From Ulvibacter algarum (GTDB taxonomy: Bacteria; Bacteroidota; Bacteroidia; Flavobacteriales; Flavobacteriaceae), in assembly GCA_947488905.1 (NCBI GenBank), contig CANLBJ010000002.1:372001-436000 (forward strand): a stretch of DNA of 64,000 bases, read 5' to 3'. Shown here piece by piece: positions 44,248 to 53,089 of this stretch. The translations under genes were made by a program, and so were the position numbers. Under the pieces are notes generated by a model. It made no database searches. It was not told where the DNA came from and saw nothing but the letters and a program-made list of their open reading frames with translations. Numbering within the stretch: position 1 is the first letter of the stretch; the number at the start of each line of letters is the position of its first letter.

Positions 44248-46743
44248 CTATTCTACAGTAAAATTTGCAGTTTTATAAAATGGAACCCCATCATAAGTAA
44301 TACCTTCTATTTGTATAGTGTATGGACCTTTAATGTCACTAGTATAAAAAGAAAAACTACTAGTGCCAGACGTGCTTGTATTAATTTCTGGTTCCCAGTG
44401 TAATGTAGACCTAATGTCTTGATTGTTAAAGTTAGTAGACTCCTTACTGTAATCTGGAGCGTAAAATTCTTGAGCCGTATAAAAACCAGGTTTTTTAAAT
44501 GATAGTGTACCAAACTTTGATGTTTTACTTACTTTTCCTCCTCTAGAGCCTCTTTTTGTAAAAACAGCAATCACACCATATACTTCAAGTGGATAACGTA
44601 TAGCGTCTGGACCTCTAAGTACATCTATAAATTCAACATTTTGTGCTTGTAATGTAAGTATGTCTTGAGCAGTTACACGCACATTGTCTAATAAAATTGT
44701 AGGTGTACCTCCAAAAATTTTGATACCCATGGTACTAGTACCATCTATAGGTTCTATTCTTACTTGAGGTAAATTGAGTAGAAGAGACAACATATCTGGC
44801 TGTCCTAAAATTTGATCTTCTACTACTATACGGTGGGTAGGTTTATTATTATGTAAGGTTCGTTTATCTCTTTCAATATTTTTTATTTGTTCTTCTGTTT
44901 TTGCATTTGTTTTAATATATACTTCTTTTAAGAGCTCCCTATCTTTCTCAAAACTAAAAGTTGATTCTGTAATTTTTTCTACGGTATTTTTATAAGCAAC
45001 TATATTTTTATTCTTTATGAAAGCTTTTTTTCTTAAAGAGTTTCGTTTTATTGCAGGAGAAGTTAGATCAGATTTAATATTAATTCTTGTATTAAAATTC
45101 TCTTTTTTGGTATCTAAAAATGAAGTTTCTGTTGCCTGAATAATTACATCTATACTGTCATTAAATATAAAAGGACCGTAAGAAAATAAACCGTTCTCAT
45201 CCGTTCTTTTTTCATCTTGGTATATTCCCTTATACTTAAACGTAAGTTTTGTATTTGTTACTTTATTTAAATATGGTTTTTCTGTGCTAAGGGTGTTTCC
45301 TTTTATATAAATACCTTTTTCTGGTTCAAAATCTGTGATCATCTCATTTTCTAAAAGCTGTTGCCAAGTAAAGCGTCTCCAGCCGTGAGTCATCATTGTT
45401 AAGTCTAATAGATACTGTTTTTTTATAGTTTCACCTTCAGTAAAAAAATAATTAGGCGAATCAATTTCTCCTCTCAAGTCAGAATTTAATAAGAACCAAG
45501 TTTTTATATTTTCGGCATTTTTATTTAGAGTTATTATTTCGGCATCTGTAATAGAAACAGATATTGTACTTGATATATTTTTATTCAATTTGTCTTTTAC
45601 GCCAAGTTCTACAGTTACTTTTTCTCTTTGTGTTACTTTGTCTATATTTCTTTCTATTGTTATTGTAGGTGCATCTTCATCTTTATTTACAAATACTAAA
45701 CGCTCTGCAACTGGTTTTTCTAGTTTGTTAAATAATGTAATAGATAAAATACCCTCTGTAAGATCTTTTTTAGGGATTTGTACCATGGTAGTTTTAATAT
45801 CTCTATTTTCTGTATAATCAAATTTTAAATCTCCTCTCTGATGCCCTACAATTGAGATGTCTTTTAAACCTTGAGCAATGTTAGTAGTTATTTTTACTAT
45901 TACTTGGTCTTTATTTATTGATGTATTTAAAACATAACCACTTGTTAATGCAGTAGGCAAGGGGTATTCGATATTTCCTTTTTCAGAAGAAATTATAGCG
46001 CGATACGATTTTAAAGGATCTGGAGTGAGGTAAAATACACCCATACCAAACTCATAGGTTTTAAAATCTGTTACCTTATTACCATCATTATCTACAATTA
46101 CCCCTTCTAAAATATTTGAGTCTATAGATTGTCCTTCTACTTTTATAGCAACTCTAGAGGTTACTCCATTTACCAGATCGCCCCCTTCAGGAAAAAAACC
46201 AATTTCTTGATTAGAAAATGTCTTATTATTTGTTTCTGAAATATTCTTATCAACTGTTACAACTTCATCTGTTTGATATTCTGGTGAGGAAGTGCTGTAT
46301 ACCTTTATATCTTTCTTAAAAAAATACCCGTTACCTTGATTACGCATGTAATTTGTGTATCCTCTTAAAAGATAATCACCTTCTTTTAAATCTTGTGGTA
46401 ATTTTATTTCACCTTTTGCAGACAAGGTTTCTGTAAACAATTTGCGTTTTTCTATAATACTATCATTACTATTAATTAGCTCTACGTGTATAACAAAACT
46501 TTTTTCAGAAACTTTGTGAGACACCCCGTTTACTAAATAGCTTGAAAACCAAATAGATTCTCCTGCAGAGTAATAAGGCTTATCTGTATGTATGTATATT
46601 TTTTCTGAATAATTAATGTCAGCATAAGTGTTTAATTTATACTTGATTAATGATTTTAGGTCATTTGATTTAGGAGCAATAAAAGCCCCAAATAGAGTTA
46701 TTAGAAGTAATGAAATTAAAATTTTAGATTTCTTATTCAACAT
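44248..46743 (-). CDS. MG2-type TonB plug protein without barrel, copy 2
   Basis: An 831-residue exported protein. The first part (about 40-560) is a macroglobulin-like MG2 array starting with YSEKIYIHTDKPYYSAGESIWFSSYLVNG. At about 650-750 a TonB plug-like domain follows (LSLLLNLPQVRIEPIDG, GGTPTILLDNVRVTAQDI, VEFIDVLRGPDAIRYPLEVYGVIAVFTKRGSRG). No 22-strand barrel comes after it; the C-terminus is a short strand domain ending in FTVE. It overlaps its upstream paralog by 11 bp. Plug-like domains here may bind TonB or a partner receptor rather than transport. Confidence 0.88.
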   Translation of the reverse strand: MLNKKSKILISLLLITLFGAFIAPKSNDLKSLIKYKLNTYADINYSEKIYIHTDKPYYSAGESIWFSSYLVNGVSHKVSEKSFVIHVELINSNDSIIEKRKLFTETLSAKGEIKLPQDLKEGDYLLRGYTNYMRNQGNGYFFKKDIKVYSTSSPEYQTDEVVTVDKNISETNNKTFSNQEIGFFPEGGDLVNGVTSRVAIKVEGQSIDSNILEGVIVDNDGNKVTDFKTYEFGMGVFYLTPDPLKSYRAIISSEKGNIEYPLPTALTSGYVLNTSINKDQVIVKITTNIAQGLKDISIVGHQRGDLKFDYTENRDIKTTMVQIPKKDLTEGILSITLFNKLEKPVAERLVFVNKDEDAPTITIERNIDKVTQREKVTVELGVKDKLNKNISSTISVSITDAEIITLNKNAENIKTWFLLNSDLRGEIDSPNYFFTEGETIKKQYLLDLTMMTHGWRRFTWQQLLENEMITDFEPEKGIYIKGNTLSTEKPYLNKVTNTKLTFKYKGIYQDEKRTDENGLFSYGPFIFNDSIDVIIQATETSFLDTKKENFNTRINIKSDLTSPAIKRNSLRKKAFIKNKNIVAYKNTVEKITESTFSFEKDRELLKEVYIKTNAKTEEQIKNIERDKRTLHNNKPTHRIVVEDQILGQPDMLSLLLNLPQVRIEPIDGTSTMGIKIFGGTPTILLDNVRVTAQDILTLQAQNVEFIDVLRGPDAIRYPLEVYGVIAVFTKRGSRGGKVSKTSKFGTLSFKKPGFYTAQEFYAPDYSKESTNFNNQDIRSTLHWEPEINTSTSGTSSFSFYTSDIKGPYTIQIEGITYDGVPFYKTANFTVE

Positions 46744-49258
46744 AAATTAATTTTTCAGTATATATGGGTTTTCCAGAAGTTGTTACTCCTTCTACTTGTA
46801 TTAAATATCTTCCTTTTAAGTCACAAGTATAAAAAGATATTTCTTCACTATTAGTGATATTTGTATTTATTAAAGGTTCCCAGTGCAGGGTTGTTCTAAT
46901 ATCTTCATTGCCAATACTAGTAGTTTCTTTGCTGTAATCTGGCGCGTAAAACTCTTTTGCGGTGTAAAATCCTGGGTGTCTAAAATACTTGGTACCCGGC
47001 CTTGTATTTTTTTTGTCAATAATCATATCACGAGAGCCTTGTTTTGTAAAAACAGCTATAATACCAGTAGCTTTTAATGAATATGCAACGGTAGATGACC
47101 CCTTTAAAACATCTACAAAATCTATATCTGCGGGAGGTATTGTTGCTAATGTTTGTAAATCTACTTTCACATTATCTAAGTAATATGATGGTTCTTGACC
47201 TCTAATCAATACAGGAGCATTATCATATCTAGGTTTGTCTGGGTCTATGCTTACACTTTCGTCAGCAGGTTTTACTCGATTATAAACATTTTCTAAAACA
47301 CCAGAGACAACTACCCCAGGAATATTTCTTACAATTGCCAAAAAGTTTGCATCACCTGCTTCGCCAAGCTCAGATACTACTATTCTATGAGAAGGAGTAA
47401 GATGTCTTGTTCTTTTATTACGTTCTACATTTTCTATTTCTTCTTGCGTCTTTACTTCACCTTTTAAAAAAACTTCTCCTAGCATTTCTCTCCCATCATC
47501 AAAAGCATATTTGGTATTAATAATTTTTTTAGTTTTTGATTCATAGGTTTTTGCAACGGCTAACGGTAAATCTATTGGTTCTAGAATTCTATTTTTAATT
47601 ATGGGAGGGTTAATAGACTGAACAGGTCTTACATTAATAGCAGTGTTACCATAATCTTGGTTTGATACAGAAACAAATGCTTCATCACTTGCTTCCATAA
47701 TAACATCTATACTATCATTATAAACAAATGGTCCATAAGAGAAAACTCCATTTTCATCTGTTTCTTTCTTTTTCTGAAATACGCCATCATACTTAAATGT
47801 AAGTCTTGTGTACGTTTTTTTATGCATATAAGGGTGCTCAGTACTTATGGTGTTACCTTGTATAGAAATACCAACTTCTGGCTCTACTCTTGTAGCAATG
47901 GTATCACTTAATATCTCTTGCCAAGTAAATCTGCTCCATCCTTGGGTCATCATGGTAAGATCTAATAAAGAATCTTTCTTTACTTTATCTCCTTTAGTAA
48001 AGTAATAGTTAGGAGCCGTTATTTTACCCTTAAGGTCAGAGTTTAATAACAAGTATGTTTTTATATTCTCTTGATTTTCATCTACAGAAATCGCTTCATT
48101 ATCAATAACAGTCATTGATAAGGTACTTGGTATAAAATCCCCGTACTCGTTATTAACTTGTAATGCAACGTTTACCTTTTGGTTTGTGCTCACAATGTCT
48201 TCATCAGTTTTTATAGTAGCGACCATACCATCATCAATATTCATATACAGTAAACGATCTGCAATAGGATTGTGAGCTTCATCAAAAAGAGTGATGTTTA
48301 TAACTCCTGCACCAAGCTCAAATTTTGGTATTTTAACGGTAGCAAAATTTGTATCATCACTATGATAATAAGTAAACATCTCTTTACCACGTTGATGTCC
48401 TATTAATAAACTGTTTTTTAATCCATTTTCTGTATTTGTAGCGAGTTCTATTTTCAAGAATTTTTCTTCTTCTTTTACATTGACTACATATCCTTTTTTA
48501 AGGGCAACCGGTACTGCAAAAGAAATGTTTTCATCTTCTAATTCAATAACTGCATTATAGCTTCTTCCTGCTACAGGCTTAATTTTAAAAACACCAAGCC
48601 CTAATTCTTTAGTGAAGCACTCAGCTACTTTTTCTCCAAGATCGTTTTCAATACGAATAGGTATTTTTTTTGCATCAAGATTTTGTCCCTCAATTTTTAC
48701 AGCGACTTTATTCTCTATACCTTCAACAAGGTATCCGCCTTCTGGATATAAACCAAGTTCTGGAGTGTTCTTTAAAGTATTGGTTTTAATGATAGATTCA
48801 GCTGCTTTATCTGCAAAAGGATTAAAAATAGAAATGTTTTTGGTGAAAATATAAGTATTACTCTGGTTCAAGTTATACTTAGTAAAAGCTCTAATAGTAT
48901 AATCTCCCTCTTCTAGATCAACGGGTAAATCAAAGTTTGCATTTGTAGAAATATCTTCAATAAAAAGCATTTTTTTGTCCACTATACTATCTAGCTTATC
49001 AATTAGCTCTAGATACACAACCGTACTTTTTTCTGACGGTCTGTGGCTAACACCATTTACTAGATACGTAGAAAGCCAGATAGATTCTCCCGCAGAGTAA
49101 TAGGGCTTATCTGTATGAATATAAATTTTTTCTGGATAGTTATTCTCTGTATAATCTTTTAGTTTATCACTAAGTACAGACTTAAAGTCATCAAAAATAG
49201 TAAAAGAGAATGTTGTTACTACTAGCAGACTTAGTATGAGGAGGAGGAGTTTTTTCAT
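46733..49258 (-). CDS. MG2-type TonB plug protein without barrel, copy 1
   Basis: An 841-residue exported paralog (signal segment about 1-20). The MG2 start NYPEKIYIHTDKPYYSAGESIWLSTYLVNG is almost identical to copy 2. The plug-like region (about 655-770) includes FLAIVRNIPGVVVSG, APVLIRGQEPSYYLDNVKVDLQTL, DFVDVLKGSSTVAYSLKATGIIAVFTKQGSRD. The C-terminus again lacks a barrel. The two copies form a tandem duplication with an 11-bp overlap and likely one transcript. Role unknown; surface handling of proteins or nutrients is a guess from the macroglobulin and plug parts. Confidence 0.88.
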   Translation of the reverse strand: MKKLLLLILSLLVVTTFSFTIFDDFKSVLSDKLKDYTENNYPEKIYIHTDKPYYSAGESIWLSTYLVNGVSHRPSEKSTVVYLELIDKLDSIVDKKMLFIEDISTNANFDLPVDLEEGDYTIRAFTKYNLNQSNTYIFTKNISIFNPFADKAAESIIKTNTLKNTPELGLYPEGGYLVEGIENKVAVKIEGQNLDAKKIPIRIENDLGEKVAECFTKELGLGVFKIKPVAGRSYNAVIELEDENISFAVPVALKKGYVVNVKEEEKFLKIELATNTENGLKNSLLIGHQRGKEMFTYYHSDDTNFATVKIPKFELGAGVINITLFDEAHNPIADRLLYMNIDDGMVATIKTDEDIVSTNQKVNVALQVNNEYGDFIPSTLSMTVIDNEAISVDENQENIKTYLLLNSDLKGKITAPNYYFTKGDKVKKDSLLDLTMMTQGWSRFTWQEILSDTIATRVEPEVGISIQGNTISTEHPYMHKKTYTRLTFKYDGVFQKKKETDENGVFSYGPFVYNDSIDVIMEASDEAFVSVSNQDYGNTAINVRPVQSINPPIIKNRILEPIDLPLAVAKTYESKTKKIINTKYAFDDGREMLGEVFLKGEVKTQEEIENVERNKRTRHLTPSHRIVVSELGEAGDANFLAIVRNIPGVVVSGVLENVYNRVKPADESVSIDPDKPRYDNAPVLIRGQEPSYYLDNVKVDLQTLATIPPADIDFVDVLKGSSTVAYSLKATGIIAVFTKQGSRDMIIDKKNTRPGTKYFRHPGFYTAKEFYAPDYSKETTSIGNEDIRTTLHWEPLINTNITNSEEISFYTCDLKGRYLIQVEGVTTSGKPIYTEKLIYVE

Positions 49259-49473
49259 TATTTACAGGTGTTGGTTGGGAGGTGTCTATTTTAGAAAACA
49301 ATAGAATGTGATATTCTACATATTTACTTATATTAAATGTACAACATTATGCTGAAATAATATTCCTTAATGAGTATTTAGGCAGTTTGAGTGAGAATTC
49401 GATAATAAATTGGTTAATTCTTAATTTGATAAAATTTTCTTGATTTTTATTTCTGAAAAATTACAAAACAAAA

Positions 49474-49508
49474 AAACCGCCCAATAGTATAAAACTATTA
49501 AGCGGTTT
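49474..49508 (-). terminator. Terminator after acyl-CoA dehydrogenase gene
   Basis: Arms 49474-49488 and 49494-49508 pair with two mismatches around ATAAA; an A-run on the plus strand gives the T-tail for the minus-strand transcript. It ends the fad-type operon. Confidence 0.82.
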
Positions 49509-49520
49509 AATATAATTAGT

Positions 49521-49530
49521 ATTTCCGAAG
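49521..49530 (+). repeat. RTTTCCGAAG motif (intergenic copy)
   Basis: ATTTCCGAAG lies 6 bp beyond the stop of the acyl-CoA dehydrogenase gene. Together with its flanks (AGTA...TACT) it is a 17-base quasi-palindrome at 49518-49534. Confidence 0.6.
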
Positions 49531-49535
49531 TACTA

Positions 49536-51344
49536 CTAGAAAGGGTATTTACCTTCTGCAGATACTTTCTCTGCAATCATTTTACGCATAGTACCTATGT
49601 TAGGCATATTTTGATATTTTGTAAAACGTTTAAGTCCCATTAACATCATACGTTGTTCATCACCTTCTGCAAAAGAGATAATAGATTCTTTTGCTTTTAC
49701 AGAAATGATATCAACTGCGTGGTATAAGTATAACTTAGACATTGCAATCTGTATTTCTTGAGAATCTTCTCCAGAACGTTTTGCATTTTTCTCTGTACGT
49801 AAAATAGCACTTTCTGCCATATAGATTTCAATTAGAATATCTGCAGCAGCCATTAATGTTTGCTGGTGTTGTTCTAATTTATCTCCATATTTTTGAGCTG
49901 CACTACCTGCAACCATTAAGAATACTTTTTTAAGTTTCTTAATCATATCTTTTTCTTCTGCAAACAATACACTAAAGTCTGGAGTCTCGAAAGAGGGGAT
50001 AGAGGTAAGCTCTGTCGCCACTGCTTGTGCAGGTCCTAAAAGATCTACGTGACCTTTCATTGCTTTTTTAACAAGCATTCCTACTGCTAGCATACGGTTA
50101 ATCTCATTAGTACCTTCATAGATACGAGCAATACGTGCATCTCTCCACGCAGCTTCCATAGGAGTGTCTTCACTGAAGCCCATTCCTCCAAAAATCTGGA
50201 TACCTTCATCAGCACAGTTTTGAATATCTTCTGAAACAGCTACCTTTAAGATAGAGCATTCTATTGCATACTCTTCAACCCCTTTTAATTCTGCTTCTTG
50301 GTGTGTGTTACCAGCAGCAATACGCATATTAATACGATCTTCTATGTTTTTTGCAGCTCTGTAAGTTGCACTTTCACCTACGTATGCAGAGGTTGTCATC
50401 TCTGCTAATTTTAATTTAATAGCACCAAAACTTGCAATAGGCGTTTTAAACTGAATACGCTCATTAGCATATTTAGCTGCCTCAGATGTTACACGACGTT
50501 GAGAATCTAAACAAGCTGCTGCTAGTTTAATACGACCTACGTTTAATGCATTCATTGCAATTTTAAAACCTTCACCACGACCCGCAAGCATATTATCTAC
50601 AGATACTTTTGTATCGCTAAAGAATACTTGACGAGTAGAAGAGGCTCTAATACCTAATTTATGTTCTTCTTCACCCATTGAGATCCCATTACTAGCATCG
50701 TTCTCAACGATAAATCCTGTAATGTTTTTATCATCACCAATACGAGCAAATACAATCATTACATCACAAAAACCTGCGTTAGAAATCCACATTTTTTGTC
50801 CACTAATTAAATAGTGTTTTCCGTCTTCTGTAAGTACTGCTTTTGTTTTTCCGCTATTTGCATCACTACCAGCACCTGGCTCAGTTAAGCAATAAGCTCC
50901 AAACCATTCACCACTTGCTAGTTTAGGAACATACTTTTTCTTTTGTTCGTCATTTCCGTAGAGAGTTATAGGCATTGTACCAATACCAGTGTGTGCTCCA
51001 AAGGCAGTAGAGAAGGAGCCAGTACCACTAGAAATGTAATCACATGTTAAAACGGTAGAAACGAAGCCCATACCTAGACCACCTAAGTCTTCTGGTACTG
51101 CAACACTTAAAAACCCAAGTTCTCCAGCTTTACGCATTACCTCTTCAGTTAGTGCATAATCTTTTGCTTCAAAACGATCTCTGTTAGCTACAATCTCACG
51201 GTCATTAAATTCTGTAACCGCTTCTTTCATCATCTTTTGCTCTTCGCTAAAATCTTCTGGTGTGAAAATTTCTTCGCAAGCTGTTTCTTTTACTAAAAAT
51301 TGACCTCCTCTTAGGATGTCTTTTTGTTCTGTTTCTTGTGCCAT
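49536..51344 (-). CDS. fadE: Acyl-CoA dehydrogenase
   Basis: A 602-residue FAD enzyme for the first step of beta-oxidation (acyl-CoA to trans-2-enoyl-CoA). Family blocks are visible: ACLTEPGAGSDANS-like (CLTEPGAGSDANSGKT, about 155-170), MWISNAGFCDVMIVFARI, QIFGGMGFSEDTPMEAAWRDARIARIYEGTNEINRMLAVGM (about 395-435; the Glu in IYEGTNE is the probable catalytic base). A C-terminal extension of about 150 residues is like VLCAD-type enzymes. It is the third gene in a fadN-fadA-fadE order as in Bacillus. The gap before it carries an inverted AGTATTGAGTT pair. Confidence 0.93.
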   Translation of the reverse strand: MAQETEQKDILRGGQFLVKETACEEIFTPEDFSEEQKMMKEAVTEFNDREIVANRDRFEAKDYALTEEVMRKAGELGFLSVAVPEDLGGLGMGFVSTVLTCDYISSGTGSFSTAFGAHTGIGTMPITLYGNDEQKKKYVPKLASGEWFGAYCLTEPGAGSDANSGKTKAVLTEDGKHYLISGQKMWISNAGFCDVMIVFARIGDDKNITGFIVENDASNGISMGEEEHKLGIRASSTRQVFFSDTKVSVDNMLAGRGEGFKIAMNALNVGRIKLAAACLDSQRRVTSEAAKYANERIQFKTPIASFGAIKLKLAEMTTSAYVGESATYRAAKNIEDRINMRIAAGNTHQEAELKGVEEYAIECSILKVAVSEDIQNCADEGIQIFGGMGFSEDTPMEAAWRDARIARIYEGTNEINRMLAVGMLVKKAMKGHVDLLGPAQAVATELTSIPSFETPDFSVLFAEEKDMIKKLKKVFLMVAGSAAQKYGDKLEQHQQTLMAAADILIEIYMAESAILRTEKNAKRSGEDSQEIQIAMSKLYLYHAVDIISVKAKESIISFAEGDEQRMMLMGLKRFTKYQNMPNIGTMRKMIAEKVSAEGKYPF

Positions 51345-51352
51345 TATACTAG

Positions 51353-51473
51353 TTATTAGTTTTTTTAGTAATGAGTATTGAGTTTAAATGTAACATCAAG
51401 TTCTCATTATTTTTTTTATTTATACTTAAAAGATGTTGTTAGTCTCTATATTAAAAACTAACAACTCAATACT
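51353..51473. repeat. Inverted AGTATTGAGTT pair without a gene
   Basis: AGTATTGAGTT (51374-51384) and its inverse AACTCAATACT (51463-51473) lie in the 127-bp gap between the acyl-CoA dehydrogenase and thiolase genes; flanking TAGTTTTT/AAAAACTA stretches also match. The same motif bounds the S23-like gene at 52701, so this may be an empty or decayed copy of that element. Confidence 0.55.
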
Positions 51474-52662
51474 ATTTCAAGAATTCAAATACCCCTGCAG
51501 CTCCCTGTCCAGTACCTACACACATAGTTACTAGTCCGTGTTGGCCTTGCATATTTTGTTTCCTCATCTCGTCAAATAGTTGCACTGAAAGTTTTGCTCC
51601 AGTACACCCTAGTGGGTGACCAAGTGCAATCGCTCCTCCATTAGGATTTACAATATCTTGATTAAGCCCTAGCTCTCTAATTACTGCTACAGATTGTGAA
51701 GCAAACGCTTCATTTAACTCAATTAACTTAATGTCATTAAGAGTTAATCCACCTTGCTTTAAAGCTTTTGGCACTGCTGCAACGGGACCGATACCCATAA
51801 TTCTAGGTTCTACACCCATAGCTGCATAACTTACCATTCTTGCTATTGGCTCAAGATTTAATTCTTTTACCATCTCTTCGCTCATCACCATTACAAAAGC
51901 AGCTCCATCACTTGTTTGAGAAGAGTTACCCGCAGTTACACTACCATTTGCAGCAAACACAGGACGTAGTCTTGCAAGAGCTTCTACAGAAGTTCCTCTA
52001 CGAGGTCCTTCATCTTTATTTACAGTATATTTTCTAACTTCTTTTTTACCTGCTCCATTTAAAAAAGTTTCTTCAACCTCTATAGGAACAATTTGATCTT
52101 GAAAGCGATTAGAGTCTAATGCTGCTAAAGCTTTTGTATGACTATTAAATGCAAAGGCATCTTGTTCTTCACGAGATACTTTAAATTGGTCTGCAACAGC
52201 TTCTGCCGTGTTTCCCATTCCCCAGTAATAATCTTCGTGACCTGCTTTTACTAGATCATAGTTTAATTCTGGTTTAAAACCAGTCATAGGTACACTAGAC
52301 ATAGATTCTGCTCCACCGGCAAGAATACAATCTGCCATTCCGCTTTGTATCTTAGCAACTGCCATGCTTATTGTTTCTAGTCCCGAAGAACAAAAACGGT
52401 TAACAGTTACACCAGGAACATCAACAATATCTAATCCCATTAAAGAGATTAATCTCGCTACGTTTAGTCCTTGTGATCCTTCTGGCATTGCGTTACCAAC
52501 AATAACGTCATCAATACGTTTAGGATCTAAGTTAGGAAGTTCCTTCATTAAATGTTGTATCGTTTCTGCAGCAAGTTCATCTGCTCTTTTAAAACGGAAA
52601 ACTCCTTTGCCCGCTTTTCCTACTGCGGTTCTGTATGCTTTTACTATATATGCTGTTCTCAT
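51472..52662 (-). CDS. fadA: Acetyl-CoA C-acyltransferase (3-ketoacyl-CoA thiolase)
   Basis: A 396-residue thiolase for the last step of beta-oxidation (3-ketoacyl-CoA + CoA to acetyl-CoA + shortened acyl-CoA). Nucleophile Cys91 sits in VNRFCSSGLET, His349 in ALGHPLGCTG and Cys381 in MCVGTGQGAA, the complete catalytic set. Length is standard. It is the second enzyme gene of the operon, 38 bp after the repeat-flanked S23-like gene, and the right inverted-repeat arm lies just upstream of its ATG, so the inserted gene forms part of its leader. Confidence 0.95.
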   Translation of the reverse strand: MRTAYIVKAYRTAVGKAGKGVFRFKRADELAAETIQHLMKELPNLDPKRIDDVIVGNAMPEGSQGLNVARLISLMGLDIVDVPGVTVNRFCSSGLETISMAVAKIQSGMADCILAGGAESMSSVPMTGFKPELNYDLVKAGHEDYYWGMGNTAEAVADQFKVSREEQDAFAFNSHTKALAALDSNRFQDQIVPIEVEETFLNGAGKKEVRKYTVNKDEGPRRGTSVEALARLRPVFAANGSVTAGNSSQTSDGAAFVMVMSEEMVKELNLEPIARMVSYAAMGVEPRIMGIGPVAAVPKALKQGGLTLNDIKLIELNEAFASQSVAVIRELGLNQDIVNPNGGAIALGHPLGCTGAKLSVQLFDEMRKQNMQGQHGLVTMCVGTGQGAAGVFEFLK

Positions 52663-52666
52663 AATA

Positions 52667-52692
52667 TTTAGTATTGAGTTTTTAGTATTGAG
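52667..52692 (-). repeat. Inverted and tandem repeat, thiolase side of element B
   Basis: TTTAGTATTGAG occurs twice (52667-52678 and 52681-52692). The 17-bp stretch GAGTTTTTAGTATTGAG (52676-52692) is an exact inverted match to 53052-53068 on the other side of the S23-like gene. Confidence 0.75.
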
Positions 52693-52700
52693 TTGTGAGA

Positions 52701-53048
52701 TTAAAGTCTCTTTTGAAATGAGTAATTCATTTTTTGAATCTCAATACATAATTCAATTAATGGTTTTAATTTTTCTTTTTCTATTAGTTCTAATTCTCCA
52801 ATTAGGAGTAATTGAGTTTGTAATTCGTAAGCTGAACCATTCGCAATACTTAAAAAGTATTTAAATTCTTTATTAGAATTTCTTCCTGCACCTTCTGCAA
52901 TGTTAGAAGGGATAGAAACTGAACATCTTTTAATTTGAGAATTCAAACCAAATTTTTCATCATTTGGCAATTCAATAGAGATTTTGTAAACTAGCTTTGC
53001 CAATTCCATCCCTTTCTTCCAAATAATTAAATCTTCAACTTTATTCAT
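52701..53048 (-). CDS. Four-helix-bundle protein (S23/IVP-like), second copy
   Basis: A 115-residue S23/IVP-family protein with LIIWKKGMELAKLVY, FGLNSQIKRCSVSIPSNIAEGAGR and GSAYELQTQL blocks, and clear relation to the product of 20091. It lies inside the beta-oxidation operon between the fadN- and fadA-type genes and has no evident role in fatty-acid metabolism. Inverted 17-bp repeats flank it, the upstream arm only 3 bases before its ATG. The layout resembles 23S rRNA intervening sequences. Four-helix-bundle family proteins of this kind bind nucleic acids in some systems, so the product may act on its own flanks. Confidence 0.9.
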   Translation of the reverse strand: MNKVEDLIIWKKGMELAKLVYKISIELPNDEKFGLNSQIKRCSVSIPSNIAEGAGRNSNKEFKYFLSIANGSAYELQTQLLLIGELELIEKEKLKPLIELCIEIQKMNYSFQKRL

Positions 53049-53051
53049 CTT

Positions 53052-53068
53052 CTCAATACTAAAAACTC
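53052..53068 (-). repeat. Inverted repeat, fadN side of element B
   Basis: CTCAATACTAAAAACTC is the exact 17-bp inverse of 52676-52692. In the transcript it lies between the fadN-type stop and the S23-like start, so the two arms could form a long-range stem with the gene in the loop. Confidence 0.75.
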
Positions 53069-53089
53069 ACTACTCATTACCGCGAAACG

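Noticed and set aside
44198..49463. Repeated TTTTATTTCTGAAAAATTAC at about 44198 and 49446
   Set aside because: A match of about 20 bases at two gene ends is notable, but TTTCTGAA words are expected several times in such AT-rich DNA and no further copies of the full string were seen.
51361..53068. Classical insertion sequence around the S23-like gene
   Set aside because: Inverted repeats are present but there is no transposase and no clear target duplication.
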